Assembly: GCA_938005475.1 (NCBI GenBank)
Contig: CALLNY010000057.1
Location: 1 to 37,028 of the forward strand
Direction of reading: 5' to 3'
DNA length: 37,028 nucleotides
Source of the DNA: an uncultured Bacteroidia bacterium
GTDB taxonomy: Bacteria; Bacteroidota; Bacteroidia; J057; CALLMJ01
The position numbers and the translations under genes are program-made. Below, piece by piece: positions 7,960 to 17,604 of the stretch (position 1 is the first letter of the stretch; every line of letters starts with the position of its first letter). A model generated the notes under the pieces. It saw nothing but the letters and a program-made list of their open reading frames with translations. It was not told the origin of the DNA and made no database searches.

Positions 7960-10653
7960 TTAGCGAAGAAGCGTAAAATTACCATATCTTTTGATACGAA
8001 ATGGAGTGAATTTATCTACTTCTATATCAGCCACATAATAATAAACGCCTTCTACAGCAGGTTTACCGTTTTTCAGGTTACCGTCCCATAGTTTTGTAAT
8101 ATCTTGACTGATATAAATTGGGCTTCCCCAACGGTCATAAATCTGAAATTTTATGGATTTAACAGAACGCACATCAATAGGTATTAAAATATCATTTACG
8201 CCATCACCATTAGGAGTAAATACATTCGGTAGAATAAGTATGGGACAATTATCCGTACAAAATGGTTCAGAAAACGGACTTACATTACCAACGGTATCCG
8301 TAGCACTAATAAAAAAACAACCCGCTATGTTCAAGTTTGGTTCTAAATAAATAAATGAGGTATCTTTACCTTGATAAATTTTAATTTTTTGGTTACTGTT
8401 AGCAGGTTGAAAGAAAATTTCGTAATAATCAATATCGCCAGCACAGTTAGTATCAGGGGAAAACCAATTAAAATATACTTGAAATCTTTCACAATCACTA
8501 TCTACAAAAATAGAGTCAGAACTTGGTAAACAAGGGGGAGTCATGTCTTTGGGTATACCACATACTTTTTGGGAATCGTTAATAAGTGGTCTTTTGATAT
8601 TTTCTGCAGAATATTTTCCGTAACTACGAACAAAATAACAATATTCAAAATCATTGAGAAGTCCTTTATCTTTAAAAGAGTAATAGTTACCGGGGACGGT
8701 AGCAATCCATTGATAGTTACCACTAAAACCATCATCACTTCTCCATATTTGAATACTATCATTGCCCCAAGGAACAACCATATTCCAAGAGAGTTCCATA
8801 GCCTTATCTAACGGTATTAAAGTCAAATAAATGGAACTTGCTTGATTACTGTTAGTAATAATTTGATTATTTGCGTCATAAAGTTCTAATTTATAGCTAT
8901 AAGGCTGAATGATAGTATTCATACCAGAATCAAAATAGGTTGTATCTTCAAAATTAAAATCGGCAATATAAGTGAAAAGGGCAGGGTTAAAGCCTTCACC
9001 ACGATAAAGTTTATAGGTATAGGGAGTAGGAAAAAAGTTAGTATCTAGTTCAATGGGCTTGGCCCAAGAAACGAAAATTCTACCGTTTATATTCGTAATA
9101 TCAATGCTGTCATTAGTAATTAAAGGAAAATCTTGTTTGAAGGGAATACAAACATCGTTGGAGGGGCAACTGTTCAATTCACCAAAAAAAGCAACCACTT
9201 TATAACAATATCGAGACTGGAATTGGATAATGGAGTCTGTATAAGTATTGATTTCCCAACCACGAAGCGTGGCAATGAGGGAGTATCCCATTCCCGTTAA
9301 ATCGTCTTTACAGCAAATAGTATCCCCTTGCCCCGTATTCACGCTGGAACGATAAATTTTATAACCAGTAGCATTGGAACAAGGATGCCTATCCCAAGTT
9401 AATGTGATACGCCTACCTACTGCGTTTGCTGTTAAATTAGTTACAGGTTGGGGGACTACTCGTATTTTGGTGATATGATTAGCTGACAAAGTAGGGTCAT
9501 ATCCCAAATTATCATGGGCATAAAAATCTACTTGATAAAATTGAGAACGTATATGTTCACAAACGATATTCCATGAGAATTGGGTTATGATAGTATTAGG
9601 CATTTGGGAGGTAACAGGAAAATTAAGGGGGGGATTAAAGGTAGCAGGGCTCACAGGCACAGAAAAAGGACCATTATTTCCAATTCCACCATTGTTCAAA
9701 TAAAAATAAACGCTATCCAGGTTGTTGTTATCATAAACCTTAATATTAAATTTGACTTGTTCTCCGGGTTTTACGCAAGTATCAGTCAAGGCTTCAATGA
9801 TGGGAGGGTCATTAAAACAAGGTTTAACGAAGATAGCCATGTCTCTAATGACGGAGCCGATTTTGCGTCCATATCGGTACTCTTCTATCAAGATAGAGAT
9901 ATTGTAGACTCCGGTTTGGATTGGTTTATTCCAAGTGATAAGCCCGGTTTCGCGGTCAATAGTAAAAGAACCACCAAAGTTAGCGGGGTTTTGGTAATTA
10001 CTAACGGGTATGGGGGCATTGATGGTAGGAGGGTCATATTGTTGGCAGGGTATTAAACTGAATACGAGGGAGTCTCCATCGGGGTCAAAAGCACCTGGGT
10101 TATGGGTCCATAAACGATTAGTACAAGCATCATCTAATGGGTCGTTTAACAATAGAGGGGAATGGTTAGTCCCCCAAAAAGGATTGTTGAATAAAATTGT
10201 TTCTACATAAAAAGCCGTTGCGCCAGAATTGTTCATATTTTTGACGTTGTCTACTCTTGCTACATCAAAATAACGTAAAGCAAAAGTACCGGGTCCATTG
10301 AAAGTATAAATGGTACGATAAATATTTTTTTTGATTTTAGGTCTTATAAAAACGCCCATTTTTTCAGGAGCGGAGCAAGTACCATTCGGTCCATTTTCAC
10401 GAGGAATCTTTTCTATGACATGAATTTTTGTAAAATTATTTCCTTGCTTTCCCCAAATTTCTATGTCAGCATTACATCTATCTACCCCACGAGCAAAAGG
10501 GTCAGTGTAGGTAGTTAGTACAATTTCGTAGGTATTAGGTGATAAATAGCGATAAGTTATCTGCCCTGCTAAATTATGAGAAGCATTCGCATAATCTATA
10601 ATGAGAAACCAATAAAAGAATCGTTTCAAAAATTGAAAATAATTACGCATCAT
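7960..10653 (-). CDS. Secreted multidomain protein with FN3-like domains and T9SS type B (gliding-motility) C-terminal domain
   Basis: 897 residues. The start carries a signal peptide or membrane segment (FYWFLIIDYANASHNLAGQ); a second in-frame ATG is the next codon. The N-terminal module (GQITYRYLSPNTYEIVLTTY) and PFWGTNHSPLLLN are typical of Bacteroidota extracellular proteins, followed by cadherin-like and fibronectin-III-like segments (e.g. ANAVGRRITLTWDRHPC near the middle). The final ~85 residues are the gliding-motility-associated type B sorting domain: LPNVFTPNGDGVNDILIP, IYDRWGSPIY, LWDGNLKNGKPAVEGVYYY. It is therefore exported by the type IX secretion system, to the surface or medium. 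No enzyme motif is seen; an adhesin role is likely. First gene of a three-gene operon. Confidence 0.88.
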   Translation of the reverse strand: MMRNYFQFLKRFFYWFLIIDYANASHNLAGQITYRYLSPNTYEIVLTTYTDPFARGVDRCNADIEIWGKQGNNFTKIHVIEKIPRENGPNGTCSAPEKMGVFIRPKIKKNIYRTIYTFNGPGTFALRYFDVARVDNVKNMNNSGATAFYVETILFNNPFWGTNHSPLLLNDPLDDACTNRLWTHNPGAFDPDGDSLVFSLIPCQQYDPPTINAPIPVSNYQNPANFGGSFTIDRETGLITWNKPIQTGVYNISILIEEYRYGRKIGSVIRDMAIFVKPCFNDPPIIEALTDTCVKPGEQVKFNIKVYDNNNLDSVYFYLNNGGIGNNGPFSVPVSPATFNPPLNFPVTSQMPNTIITQFSWNIVCEHIRSQFYQVDFYAHDNLGYDPTLSANHITKIRVVPQPVTNLTANAVGRRITLTWDRHPCSNATGYKIYRSSVNTGQGDTICCKDDLTGMGYSLIATLRGWEINTYTDSIIQFQSRYCYKVVAFFGELNSCPSNDVCIPFKQDFPLITNDSIDITNINGRIFVSWAKPIELDTNFFPTPYTYKLYRGEGFNPALFTYIADFNFEDTTYFDSGMNTIIQPYSYKLELYDANNQIITNSNQASSIYLTLIPLDKAMELSWNMVVPWGNDSIQIWRSDDGFSGNYQWIATVPGNYYSFKDKGLLNDFEYCYFVRSYGKYSAENIKRPLINDSQKVCGIPKDMTPPCLPSSDSIFVDSDCERFQVYFNWFSPDTNCAGDIDYYEIFFQPANSNQKIKIYQGKDTSFIYLEPNLNIAGCFFISATDTVGNVSPFSEPFCTDNCPILILPNVFTPNGDGVNDILIPIDVRSVKSIKFQIYDRWGSPIYISQDITKLWDGNLKNGKPAVEGVYYYVADIEVDKFTPFRIKRYGNFTLLR

Positions 10654-10675
10654 TGAACATAAAACGATATTTGTG

Positions 10676-10708
10676 CAAAGATAGTTTAATAGTTCATGAA
10701 AAATACAA
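10676..10708 (-). promoter_or_regulatory. Promoter of the T9SS surface-protein operon
   Basis: TATCTTTG (minus strand, 10683-10676) matches TAnnTTTG, with a TTG (CAA at 10706-10708) 22 nt upstream. This spacing is slightly longer than the 20 nt seen elsewhere. Expected leader is about 20 nt. Confidence 0.5.
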
Positions 10709-10783
10709 TTTGAAGAAAATAAAAAACAACCAAAGATGGTTAAAAATGTTTAGGTTTATCAAAAGAAGGGATAAGATATTGAT

Positions 10784-11485
10784 TTAGATATGGATTCCAA
10801 AGAGATAACCTACGAGTGCGGAGAATCCCATAGCGAGGGTTCCCCAGATAGTAATTCTTATGATAGCATTAGTGATTTTAGCCCCTCCTATTTTTGCGGA
10901 CACTCCACCTAAAAAGATGAGAGATAGTATAGTAAAGCTATATAAGGAATATTGCATATATTGAAGAGGAGCGATAAGCGTGACGATAAGCGGTAATAAA
11001 CCACCAACAGTAAAAGCGGCACCTGACGCAAATGCGGCTTGTAAAGGATTCGCTTGACTGATTTCGTTGATACCTAGTTCATCACGAATATGAGCACCTA
11101 ACGCGTCTGCCTCAGTTAGTTCTTGTGCTACTTTCCATGCAGTTTCTTTTTTTAGACCTCTTTTTTCATAAATTTCTGCTAGTATTTTGAGTTCTACATC
11201 AGGCATTTGTTCTAGTTCTTGTTTCTCTCTTTCAATATCCGCTTTTTCGATGTCGGTTTGAGAACTAACAGAGACATACTCTCCTGCCGCCATAGAGAAT
11301 GCACCTGCCACCAACCCCGCTACCGTTGCCAATAAAATAGACTCCTTCGTAACGTTAGCACTCGTAACCCCAATCGCAAGACTCGATATGGATATAATTC
11401 CATCATTCGCCCCTAAAACCGCCGCACGTAACCAATTGCTTCTATTGATGTAATGGCTTTGTAAATAATTATCAATGGTTATCAT
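10784..11485 (-). CDS. VIT1/CCC1-family iron/manganese transporter
   Basis: 233 residues, an inner-membrane protein of the vacuolar-iron-transporter family, which moves Fe2+ or Mn2+ against protons. The first helix region has the family signature RAAVLGANDGIISISSLAIG (~20-39), and the second has AGAFSMAAGEYVSVSSQ. The Glu-rich cytosolic insertion at ~85-150 (EREKQELEQMPDVE, then ELTEADALGAHIRDELG) corresponds to the metal-binding domain. Three more hydrophobic helices follow to the C-terminus. It is a single gene with its own promoter. Family members usually export metal or store it away to relieve toxicity. Confidence 0.93.
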   Translation of the reverse strand: MITIDNYLQSHYINRSNWLRAAVLGANDGIISISSLAIGVTSANVTKESILLATVAGLVAGAFSMAAGEYVSVSSQTDIEKADIEREKQELEQMPDVELKILAEIYEKRGLKKETAWKVAQELTEADALGAHIRDELGINEISQANPLQAAFASGAAFTVGGLLPLIVTLIAPLQYMQYSLYSFTILSLIFLGGVSAKIGGAKITNAIIRITIWGTLAMGFSALVGYLFGIHI

Positions 11486-11508
11486 TATAGTTTACTAAAT
11501 CAATTATA

Positions 11509-11536
11509 CAAAAATAGAGAACTTTTAAGTATACAA
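11509..11536 (-). promoter_or_regulatory. Promoter of the VIT-family transporter
   Basis: Minus-strand TATTTTTG (11516-11509), with TTG (CAA at 11534-11536) 17 nt upstream. The shorter spacer makes this a less certain match. The sequence lies between the mfd stop and the transporter start. Confidence 0.45.
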
Positions 11537-11541
11537 ATTTT

Positions 11542-14500
11542 TTATGATTGAGTAACCACAGTATTTTCCGTTTCTAATTTTTTTTCAACAAACTTCCATA
11601 ATGCAGACAATTTAAACCATGCTTGCTTGTAGGTCTTTAAATTAGTACTTTCTAACCAAATTTTACCATCTTGCCTTTTCATAGTAAAATCATATTGATG
11701 GGGCAAGAAATCTAAAATAGCTTGAAAAACAGGAGATTGATAGTACGGAGAGTCTTGTTGAGAAGGAAAAAAAGCTTTCAATTTGAGATTTTTAAGGGAT
11801 AGTTTTTCGAAGCCTAAACTATTGGCAAGCCATCGTAACCTAACAGCTTCTAATAATGCTAATGTTTGAACGGGGATAATGCTAAACCTATCAACCATTT
11901 CTTTGGAAAGTTCTTGGAGTTCTTCTTCATTTTTACAATCTGCAATTCTACGATAAAAAGTTAATCTTTCCGCGGGATTAGGGATATAATCCTCGGGAAT
12001 ATAGGCTATATCATCTCCATCTAATTGAACATCTGATAATTTTTTTTGTTTATTTTTGAGTAGGTCTTCATGGAAACAATCTGCAAAGTGTTCTTCTTTT
12101 AGTTCATAAATTGCTTCTTCCAAGATTTGATGGTAGGTATCATATCCTATTTCAGCAATAAAACCGGATTGTTCTTTACCGAGCAGGTCACCGGTACCGC
12201 GAATATCCATATCGCGTAAAGAGATTTGAAAGCCTGCTCCTAATTGATGGAATTCCTCAATAGCTTGTAAACGTTTCATAGCATCCGTAGGAAGGACCGA
12301 AAGAGGTGGTGCAAGTAGATAACAAAATGCTTTACGATTAGAACGCCCTACCCTGCCTCGCATCTGATGTAAATCACTCAAACCATAAATGTGGGCTTCG
12401 TTAATGATTATGGTATTGGCATTAGGAATATCAATACCCGACTCCACGATGGTCGTTGAAACTAAAACATTATAATCCCCGCGAATAAAACCTGTCATAA
12501 TTTTTTCCATGTACTCCTCATTGACTTGTCCATGTAAACAAGCAACACGAGCCTCTGGAACTAATTCTTTTATTAAAGAACCGATAGAATCTAATTCTGC
12601 AATACGATTATGAATAAAAAAAACTTGCCCACCACGAAAAATTTCATAAGCAACGGCGTCACGAATAATTTCAGGATGAAAACGATGTAAAATGGTTTCA
12701 ACCGACAACCGATTCGGTGGGGGGGTCTGAATGATGCTCATATCCCGAACTCCCATCAAACTAAATTGAAGCGTTCTAGGTATTGGCGTAGCGGTAAGGG
12801 TCAACGTATCAACATTAGCTTTCTTAAGCCTTAACTTTTCTTTGTGCGCTACACCGAAACGTTGCTCCTCATCTATAATCAATAATCCTAAATCCTTAAA
12901 TTCAACATCATCAGAAATCAAACGATGAGTTCCGATGATAATATCAATCTGCCCTTCTTTTAGTTTTTTTAAGGTCTCCTTAATTTCTTTTGTTGTCTTG
13001 AAACGATTCAAATATTCTATTCTGACAGGAAGTTTTTCTAATCGTTCCACAAAAGTCTTGAAGTGTTGAAAGGTTAGAATAGTGGTAGGAGCGAGTAATG
13101 CCACTTGCTTACCACTACAAACCGCTTTAAAAGCCGCTCGTATGGCTACCTCCGTTTTACCAAATCCCACATCCCCACAAACTAACCTATCCATAGGATG
13201 AGTAGACTCCATGTCTTTATAAACCTCCTGAAAAGCCTTCTCTTGGTCAGGAGTAGGTTCATAAGGAAAGGAAGCTTCTAACTCTTGCATTAAATAGTTA
13301 TTAGCATAAAACGAAAATCCTTTCGAAGCTTTTCTTTTAGCGTATAATTTTACAATATCAAAAGCAAGTTCTTTTACTCTTTTTTTGACCTTAGATTTGG
13401 TTTTTTGCCATTCATTAGAACCCAATTTAGTTAAGTTAGGAACCGCACCACTTTTGTCTGAATATTTAGAAATTTTGTGTAATTGGCTTACAAACTCGTA
13501 CATAATACTTCCGCCCTTGAAGATAAGCTTGACCATTTCAGTTTCATTCTCTCCTAGTTTTACAAGGTGTAGCCCTGCATACTGTGCAATTCCAAAATCT
13601 CGATGCGTTACGTAATCTCCTGGTTTTAAATTGGATAATTCTTTAAGAAGATGCACAGTATTTTTTAGGGGTTTAAAAGGTGGTTGATACTTAAAATAAC
13701 GGTCAAAAATTTGATGGTCAGTAAAGACACTAATCCCAAATTGAGGCATTTCAAAGCCCTCAAAAAAATTAAAATTAATGGCTTCAAATTTTAATCGTGG
13801 TTCTATTTGACTAAAAATATCTTTAAGCCGCAATAATTGTTTTTCTTCCGCAAAGATATAATTAGTAATCTTTTTTTGTTGATTTTGAAGCAAATGTGAT
13901 GCCAACATCTGAAAATCTTTTTTAAATTGCGGTTGAGGAGTAGCATTAAAATCTAAAGTATATACCTTATGAGGTTGAAACTTTCCAAAATAGATAATCG
14001 AGTAATGTTGTATTTGTAATTCAAAGGAATGGGGGTCTAAATAGAGTTTATGAGGTTCAGATACAGGACTAGCCCCCCCTGATTTTATTTGCTTATCCAC
14101 ATAAATTTCCTTTGACCTATGAAATAATTTTTGTAAACAAGCAACCACCTGGTCTTTATCTTCTAACCAAACATGAACATGCTCTCCTAAATACTCAAAA
14201 ATGCTAATTCTTTTATCTTCTGTAGTAATTTTTTCGGTATTAGGTATTAAATGAACATAAGATAATTCCTCAGTAGTAATTTGTGTATCTAAATCAAAAT
14301 ACTTAATGGATTGAATGGTATCTCCATCAAATAAAATGCGTATGGGCTGCGCGTAAGCAAAAGAATAAAAGTCTACAATACAACCTCTCTGTGCATACTC
14401 ACCAGGCTCGGAAACTTCAAATGCCGATGTAAAATGATATTCATGCAAAAGTTCAATAAGAAATTTCATTCCAATTTGCTCTCCCCTTTTGATTTTAATG

Positions 14501-14940
14501 TTGTTTTTAGACAGTTCACGGGGTTGAATAACTAAATCAAATAAAGCTTCTGCGTAAGTAACAATAATTAATGGCTCAACTGAATTATCTTGTTGATAAT
14601 AATATATTTGAGTTAAGACCTCCGTTCTTCGTAGAACATTCGAATTATCTATTTCCTCTATCTCATAGGGCTTTTTAAAAGTTGCAGGGAAATAGTGTAA
14701 GCAAAACGGCAAGCCAACCTCTTTGAGCCTTCTTAACTCATCAAATAAATAAAAGGCTTTTTCTTTTTCAGAGCAAACAATAATATGAGGATTAGGACCC
14801 CTCAATGCTTTTTGGCTTATCAATAAACTTAATTGAGAACCCACTAAATTCTTGCAATACACTGAAGTGTCTTGATTAGCTAAAAACTGTTCAACAGGTT
14901 GTATCTTATTAAAAACTTCTATAAACTGATGGATATTCAC
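11542..14940 (-). CDS. mfd: Transcription-repair coupling factor Mfd
   Basis: 1132 residues, the usual family length. Mfd removes RNA polymerase stalled at DNA lesions and recruits the UvrA nucleotide-excision machinery. The UvrB-like N-terminal module includes GEYAQRGCIVDFY; then comes the polymerase-interacting CarD-like domain (LKPGDYVTHRDFGIAQYAG). The RecG-like translocase follows with Walker A (CGDVGFGKTEVA), DEEQ box (LLIIDEEQRFGV), TATPIPRTL, VSTTIVESGIDIPNANT and MRGRVGRSNRKA. The TRCF C-terminal domain contains YIPEDYIPNPAERLTFYRRI. The first codon is GTG (14940-14938); no nearby upstream ATG is available and the first motif-bearing residues lie just after it. Single gene; promoter not clear (a 5/6 match AAATTTTG at 14963-14956). 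Confidence 0.98.
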   Translation of the reverse strand: MNIHQFIEVFNKIQPVEQFLANQDTSVYCKNLVGSQLSLLISQKALRGPNPHIIVCSEKEKAFYLFDELRRLKEVGLPFCLHYFPATFKKPYEIEEIDNSNVLRRTEVLTQIYYYQQDNSVEPLIIVTYAEALFDLVIQPRELSKNNIKIKRGEQIGMKFLIELLHEYHFTSAFEVSEPGEYAQRGCIVDFYSFAYAQPIRILFDGDTIQSIKYFDLDTQITTEELSYVHLIPNTEKITTEDKRISIFEYLGEHVHVWLEDKDQVVACLQKLFHRSKEIYVDKQIKSGGASPVSEPHKLYLDPHSFELQIQHYSIIYFGKFQPHKVYTLDFNATPQPQFKKDFQMLASHLLQNQQKKITNYIFAEEKQLLRLKDIFSQIEPRLKFEAINFNFFEGFEMPQFGISVFTDHQIFDRYFKYQPPFKPLKNTVHLLKELSNLKPGDYVTHRDFGIAQYAGLHLVKLGENETEMVKLIFKGGSIMYEFVSQLHKISKYSDKSGAVPNLTKLGSNEWQKTKSKVKKRVKELAFDIVKLYAKRKASKGFSFYANNYLMQELEASFPYEPTPDQEKAFQEVYKDMESTHPMDRLVCGDVGFGKTEVAIRAAFKAVCSGKQVALLAPTTILTFQHFKTFVERLEKLPVRIEYLNRFKTTKEIKETLKKLKEGQIDIIIGTHRLISDDVEFKDLGLLIIDEEQRFGVAHKEKLRLKKANVDTLTLTATPIPRTLQFSLMGVRDMSIIQTPPPNRLSVETILHRFHPEIIRDAVAYEIFRGGQVFFIHNRIAELDSIGSLIKELVPEARVACLHGQVNEEYMEKIMTGFIRGDYNVLVSTTIVESGIDIPNANTIIINEAHIYGLSDLHQMRGRVGRSNRKAFCYLLAPPLSVLPTDAMKRLQAIEEFHQLGAGFQISLRDMDIRGTGDLLGKEQSGFIAEIGYDTYHQILEEAIYELKEEHFADCFHEDLLKNKQKKLSDVQLDGDDIAYIPEDYIPNPAERLTFYRRIADCKNEEELQELSKEMVDRFSIIPVQTLALLEAVRLRWLANSLGFEKLSLKNLKLKAFFPSQQDSPYYQSPVFQAILDFLPHQYDFTMKRQDGKIWLESTNLKTYKQAWFKLSALWKFVEKKLETENTVVTQS

Positions 14941-15254
14941 GGTCTAAAATTACAACAAAATTTGCATTTTAAAAATTCATAAGTAATTTGATTCATAAAA
15001 TTGGTTTCAATTTTAGAACAACAAAAAATTGTTGAATAAAGCGATATCCAACCAGAAATTAACCCTTCATGCTACTAGAAAGCCCGCTGAAACAAAATAA
15101 CTATGAAAGTTTTAAAAAATATTTCATGTAATTGAAGAAATTTCTTATAATCATGAATAAAATGTTTTAATTTTCGGCATTAAGTAATGAAAGAGGGGAT
15201 ATAGAACAATGCGAAATTTGATATTTAAATGCTTAATATAGGGGAAAGTATATT
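14941..15254. other. 314-bp non-coding gap between mfd and tRNA-Asp
   Basis: AT-rich. It holds the upstream region of mfd and the sequence downstream of tRNA-Asp. A perfect AT-rich hairpin, CAACAA-AAAA-TTGTTG, lies at 15019-15034. There are only tiny open frames (for example about 20 codons from 15069) with no recognisable product. No GC-rich terminator hairpin is visible. Confidence 0.6.
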
Positions 15255-15331
15255 TGGCGGTCTGGACGGGACTCGAACCCGCGACCCCAGCAGTGACAGT
15301 GCTGTATTCTAACCAACTGAACTACCAGACC
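15255..15331 (-). tRNA. tRNA-Asp (GTC)
   Basis: A full cloverleaf can be drawn on the minus strand: acceptor GGTCTGG/CCAGACC, D arm GTTC...GAAT, anticodon stem CAGCA/TGCTG with loop CTGTCAC giving anticodon GTC, T arm GCGGG TTCGAGT CCCGT. Discriminator is G, as expected for Asp, and the CCA end is encoded at 15257-15255. 77 nt. Confidence 0.97.
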
Positions 15332-15348
15332 TGTTTTTAAAAGCGTTG

Positions 15349-15379
15349 CAAATTTCTTATATAATTTTGTTGTATCCAA
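15349..15379 (-). promoter_or_regulatory. Promoter of tRNA-Asp
   Basis: Minus-strand GAAATTTG (15356-15349) matches TAnnTTTG at five of six fixed positions, with TTG (CAA at 15377-15379) exactly 20 nt upstream. Placed 17 bp before the tRNA 5' end. Confidence 0.55.
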
Positions 15380-15404
15380 ATTTATTTTTTATTTATTTTA
15401 TAAC

Positions 15405-16271
15405 CTATTGACAATCAAAATTAAAAATTTTATGTTTTTGATGATAGTCACTTAAAGCATCAATAGGATTTTTGATAATCGTTAAAAAATTTCCGTTCCA
15501 TTCTTCCACGACTTCTAACAAAATATCTTGAAAAGCATTTGCTACTGAACCTGTAAAAGCAATCGGTAGTTCATGAAAGCCCTTGTAACGAGAAGCATGA
15601 TGATTAAAAAATTCTCGGAAAGAATCTTTAACGATTCGTCTAATATCTTGTAAATAAATATTTTCCGATAAAAAAGGAGTAAATTGAGCAATCATTAGAT
15701 TAGGTTGTTGAGATTGGTGTAAATCATTTAAAAATTGGTTTCTCTCTAAATGATACAAAGCATAGAATTTATCATGGGTTTCTTGGGACAATTCGCCATA
15801 AAAATAAGCACATAAAAACTTTTTTCCAATGTGAGTGGAAGAACCCTCATCTCCTAAAAAAAAACCTAACGAAGGAATATTTTGGATAATATCTTTTCCA
15901 TCATATAAACAAGAATTAGAACCTGTTCCCAGAATACAAGCAATTCCTTTTTGATTTCCTAATAGTGCTCTTGCAGAACCTAATAAATCATGCTCCACAA
16001 AAATTTCTGATTTTGGAAAAAAATATTTCAATGCGTCGTAAATAATTTTATTTTTTGAGAGATTTGAACAACCACTTCCATACCAAAAAATTTGTTCCGT
16101 TTCATAAAAATTATTAAGAAAATGTATATGCTTTTTAAGTTCATTGATTATATCAAGTGTCTTATAATAAAAAGGATTAAAGCCCTTTGTAGTCTCTCGA
16201 GTAAAAGAAGGATAATGGAGCCAATCCGCCTTAGTAGAACCACTATCAATGACTAAAAAAGATTTTGCCAT
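15405..16271 (-). CDS. BadF/BadG-family ATPase, N-acetylglucosamine kinase-like
   Basis: 288 residues of the ASKHA (actin/hexokinase) fold. The phosphate-1 motif is VIDSGSTKADW at residues 7-17, the phosphate-2 motif is ILGTGSNSCLYDG, and GFFLGDEGSSTHIGKK and AFTGSVANAF (adenosine site) follow. This is the pattern of the Bacteroidota N-acetylglucosamine kinase-like BadF/BadG proteins, which phosphorylate amino sugars released from peptidoglycan or chitin. A sugar kinase role is inferred from family; the exact substrate is not visible. It starts 5 nt after the DUF445 gene stop, so it is probably in the same operon. Confidence 0.85.
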   Translation of the reverse strand: MAKSFLVIDSGSTKADWLHYPSFTRETTKGFNPFYYKTLDIINELKKHIHFLNNFYETEQIFWYGSGCSNLSKNKIIYDALKYFFPKSEIFVEHDLLGSARALLGNQKGIACILGTGSNSCLYDGKDIIQNIPSLGFFLGDEGSSTHIGKKFLCAYFYGELSQETHDKFYALYHLERNQFLNDLHQSQQPNLMIAQFTPFLSENIYLQDIRRIVKDSFREFFNHHASRYKGFHELPIAFTGSVANAFQDILLEVVEEWNGNFLTIIKNPIDALSDYHQKHKIFNFDCQ

Positions 16272-16276
16272 ATTTA

Positions 16277-17515
16277 TTATATCTCCAAAAATTTTTCTGC
16301 AATGTGAATTAAGAGACCTACCGTTCCTCCAACCAAAGTTCCATTGATACGAATGTACTGCAAATCTCTACCGACTTGTAATTCAATTTTTTCAGAAACA
16401 TCCTCGTTCCAATTAGCAACCGTATGACTAATATAATCAGCAAACCATTGTTTATTTAATTGAATAATAGAAATGATTTTATCTTTAAGCCAATTTTCAA
16501 TTCTTAGAACGTTATCTTTATCCGCTAACGTTCTATCAGCAAAAGCAATGATGCTATTGTAAATATGCAATTTTAAAACTGATTCTTTTGAAGTTAAATC
16601 TTTCATTATCAAATCTTTAATGAATGTCCAAATTCGTGAAGTGTAATTTTGTACAATCGCATTTTGCATAAAATCTTGTTTTAAGAGTTCCGATTTATTC
16701 TTAAGCTCTTCCGAATTTTTTAATTTAAAAATTAGTTCCAAACTAACCCTCTGGAATTCCTCACGAATTGGGTGTCTAGCATCTTTTTTGATGTTTTCTA
16801 TCCATTCAATTATCGCTTCAATGAAAGCTTTGGTGTACATATCGTCAATGGAGGTAGGAATAATTTTGGGGCTTTTATCACGAACTTTGGTATAAATCCA
16901 TTTTAAATTTTGGGGGTCCTTAAGGTATAAAGATAACTGTTGAATAATTTTTAATAGGAATTTTTGATGCTCTTCTTTGGCTACAACATAATTCAGAATT
17001 TCAGAACCTAAATAAGCCAAATCAATATCATCAAGAAAATCATGTACTTGTTTTTTTAAGATTTGATTCATTTCTTCCTCATCTAAAGAATAAATAAGTT
17101 CGGGAAGAAATTGGGTGATTTGTTTAGTTACAAATTGAGCATTCTCTTCTTTTTTTAACCAAAATAAAGAATCTTCAACAAAATGCCAATTTTCTAATTT
17201 TTCAGTAAGAACTTGTTTTGCTAGAAAATTGTCAGTAATAAACCTTCCTAGACCTCTCCCAATAGAAGCTTGATTTTTTCTTATTAAATTAGTGTGAGGA
17301 ATAGGCAAACCCAAAGGATGCTTAAATAAAGCCACGACAGCAAACCAATCTGCTAAGGCTCCCACCATTCCCGCCTCCGCAAAAGCTCTTACATAACCTA
17401 CCACAGGATGTAACCACAAAAATCCACTCGTTACAATAAAAATCAAAGCCATTACGATTAAAAGACCTGTAGCTAAACGCTTCATCTTCAGAAGCTCCTT
17501 TTTATCCTCATCCAT
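16277..17515 (-). CDS. DUF445 family membrane protein
   Basis: 412 residues. An N-terminal transmembrane segment (LATGLLIVMALIFIVTSGFL, ~14-33) is followed by the family signature AEAGMVGALADWFAVVALFK and HPLGLPIPHTNLI. A long helical middle, poor in motifs, leads to a hydrophobic-glycine C-terminal segment (INGTLVGGTVGLLIHIAEKF) that probably returns to the membrane. This is the YjiN-like DUF445 family; no biochemical role is established. First gene of a two-gene unit with the sugar kinase. The ATG at 17515 gives a short charged cytoplasmic tail before the helix. Confidence 0.9.
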   Translation of the reverse strand: MDEDKKELLKMKRLATGLLIVMALIFIVTSGFLWLHPVVGYVRAFAEAGMVGALADWFAVVALFKHPLGLPIPHTNLIRKNQASIGRGLGRFITDNFLAKQVLTEKLENWHFVEDSLFWLKKEENAQFVTKQITQFLPELIYSLDEEEMNQILKKQVHDFLDDIDLAYLGSEILNYVVAKEEHQKFLLKIIQQLSLYLKDPQNLKWIYTKVRDKSPKIIPTSIDDMYTKAFIEAIIEWIENIKKDARHPIREEFQRVSLELIFKLKNSEELKNKSELLKQDFMQNAIVQNYTSRIWTFIKDLIMKDLTSKESVLKLHIYNSIIAFADRTLADKDNVLRIENWLKDKIISIIQLNKQWFADYISHTVANWNEDVSEKIELQVGRDLQYIRINGTLVGGTVGLLIHIAEKFLEI

Positions 17516-17533
17516 CTCTATACATCAACTTTG

Positions 17534-17563
17534 CAAAATTGTACAGTTTTTTTATTATTTCAA
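17534..17563 (-). promoter_or_regulatory. Promoter of the DUF445/sugar kinase unit
   Basis: Minus-strand CAATTTTG (17541-17534), a five-of-six match to TAnnTTTG, with TTG (CAA at 17561-17563) 19 nt upstream. The same variant box and spacing recur before the DUF2851 gene. Confidence 0.5.
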
Positions 17564-17604
17564 AAAAAATTGAAAGAGTTTTGTAATTGACTCCTCCTAA
17601 ACTC

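Noticed and set aside
9580-10056. 158-codon open frame on the plus strand inside the T9SS surface protein gene
   Set aside because: It is antisense to a well-supported coding region, and its translation is basic and shows no domain. It is a by-product of the opposite gene.
15019-15034. AT-rich hairpin CAACAA-AAAA-TTGTTG as terminator of tRNA-Asp
   Set aside because: The stem has only two G-C pairs and no T-run follows on the minus strand; too weak, and more than 200 bp from the tRNA.
15069-15131. Roughly 20-codon open frame starting MLLESPLKQN in the mfd/tRNA-Asp gap
   Set aside because: Too short, no promoter box, no recognisable family, and AT-rich sequence yields such frames by chance.
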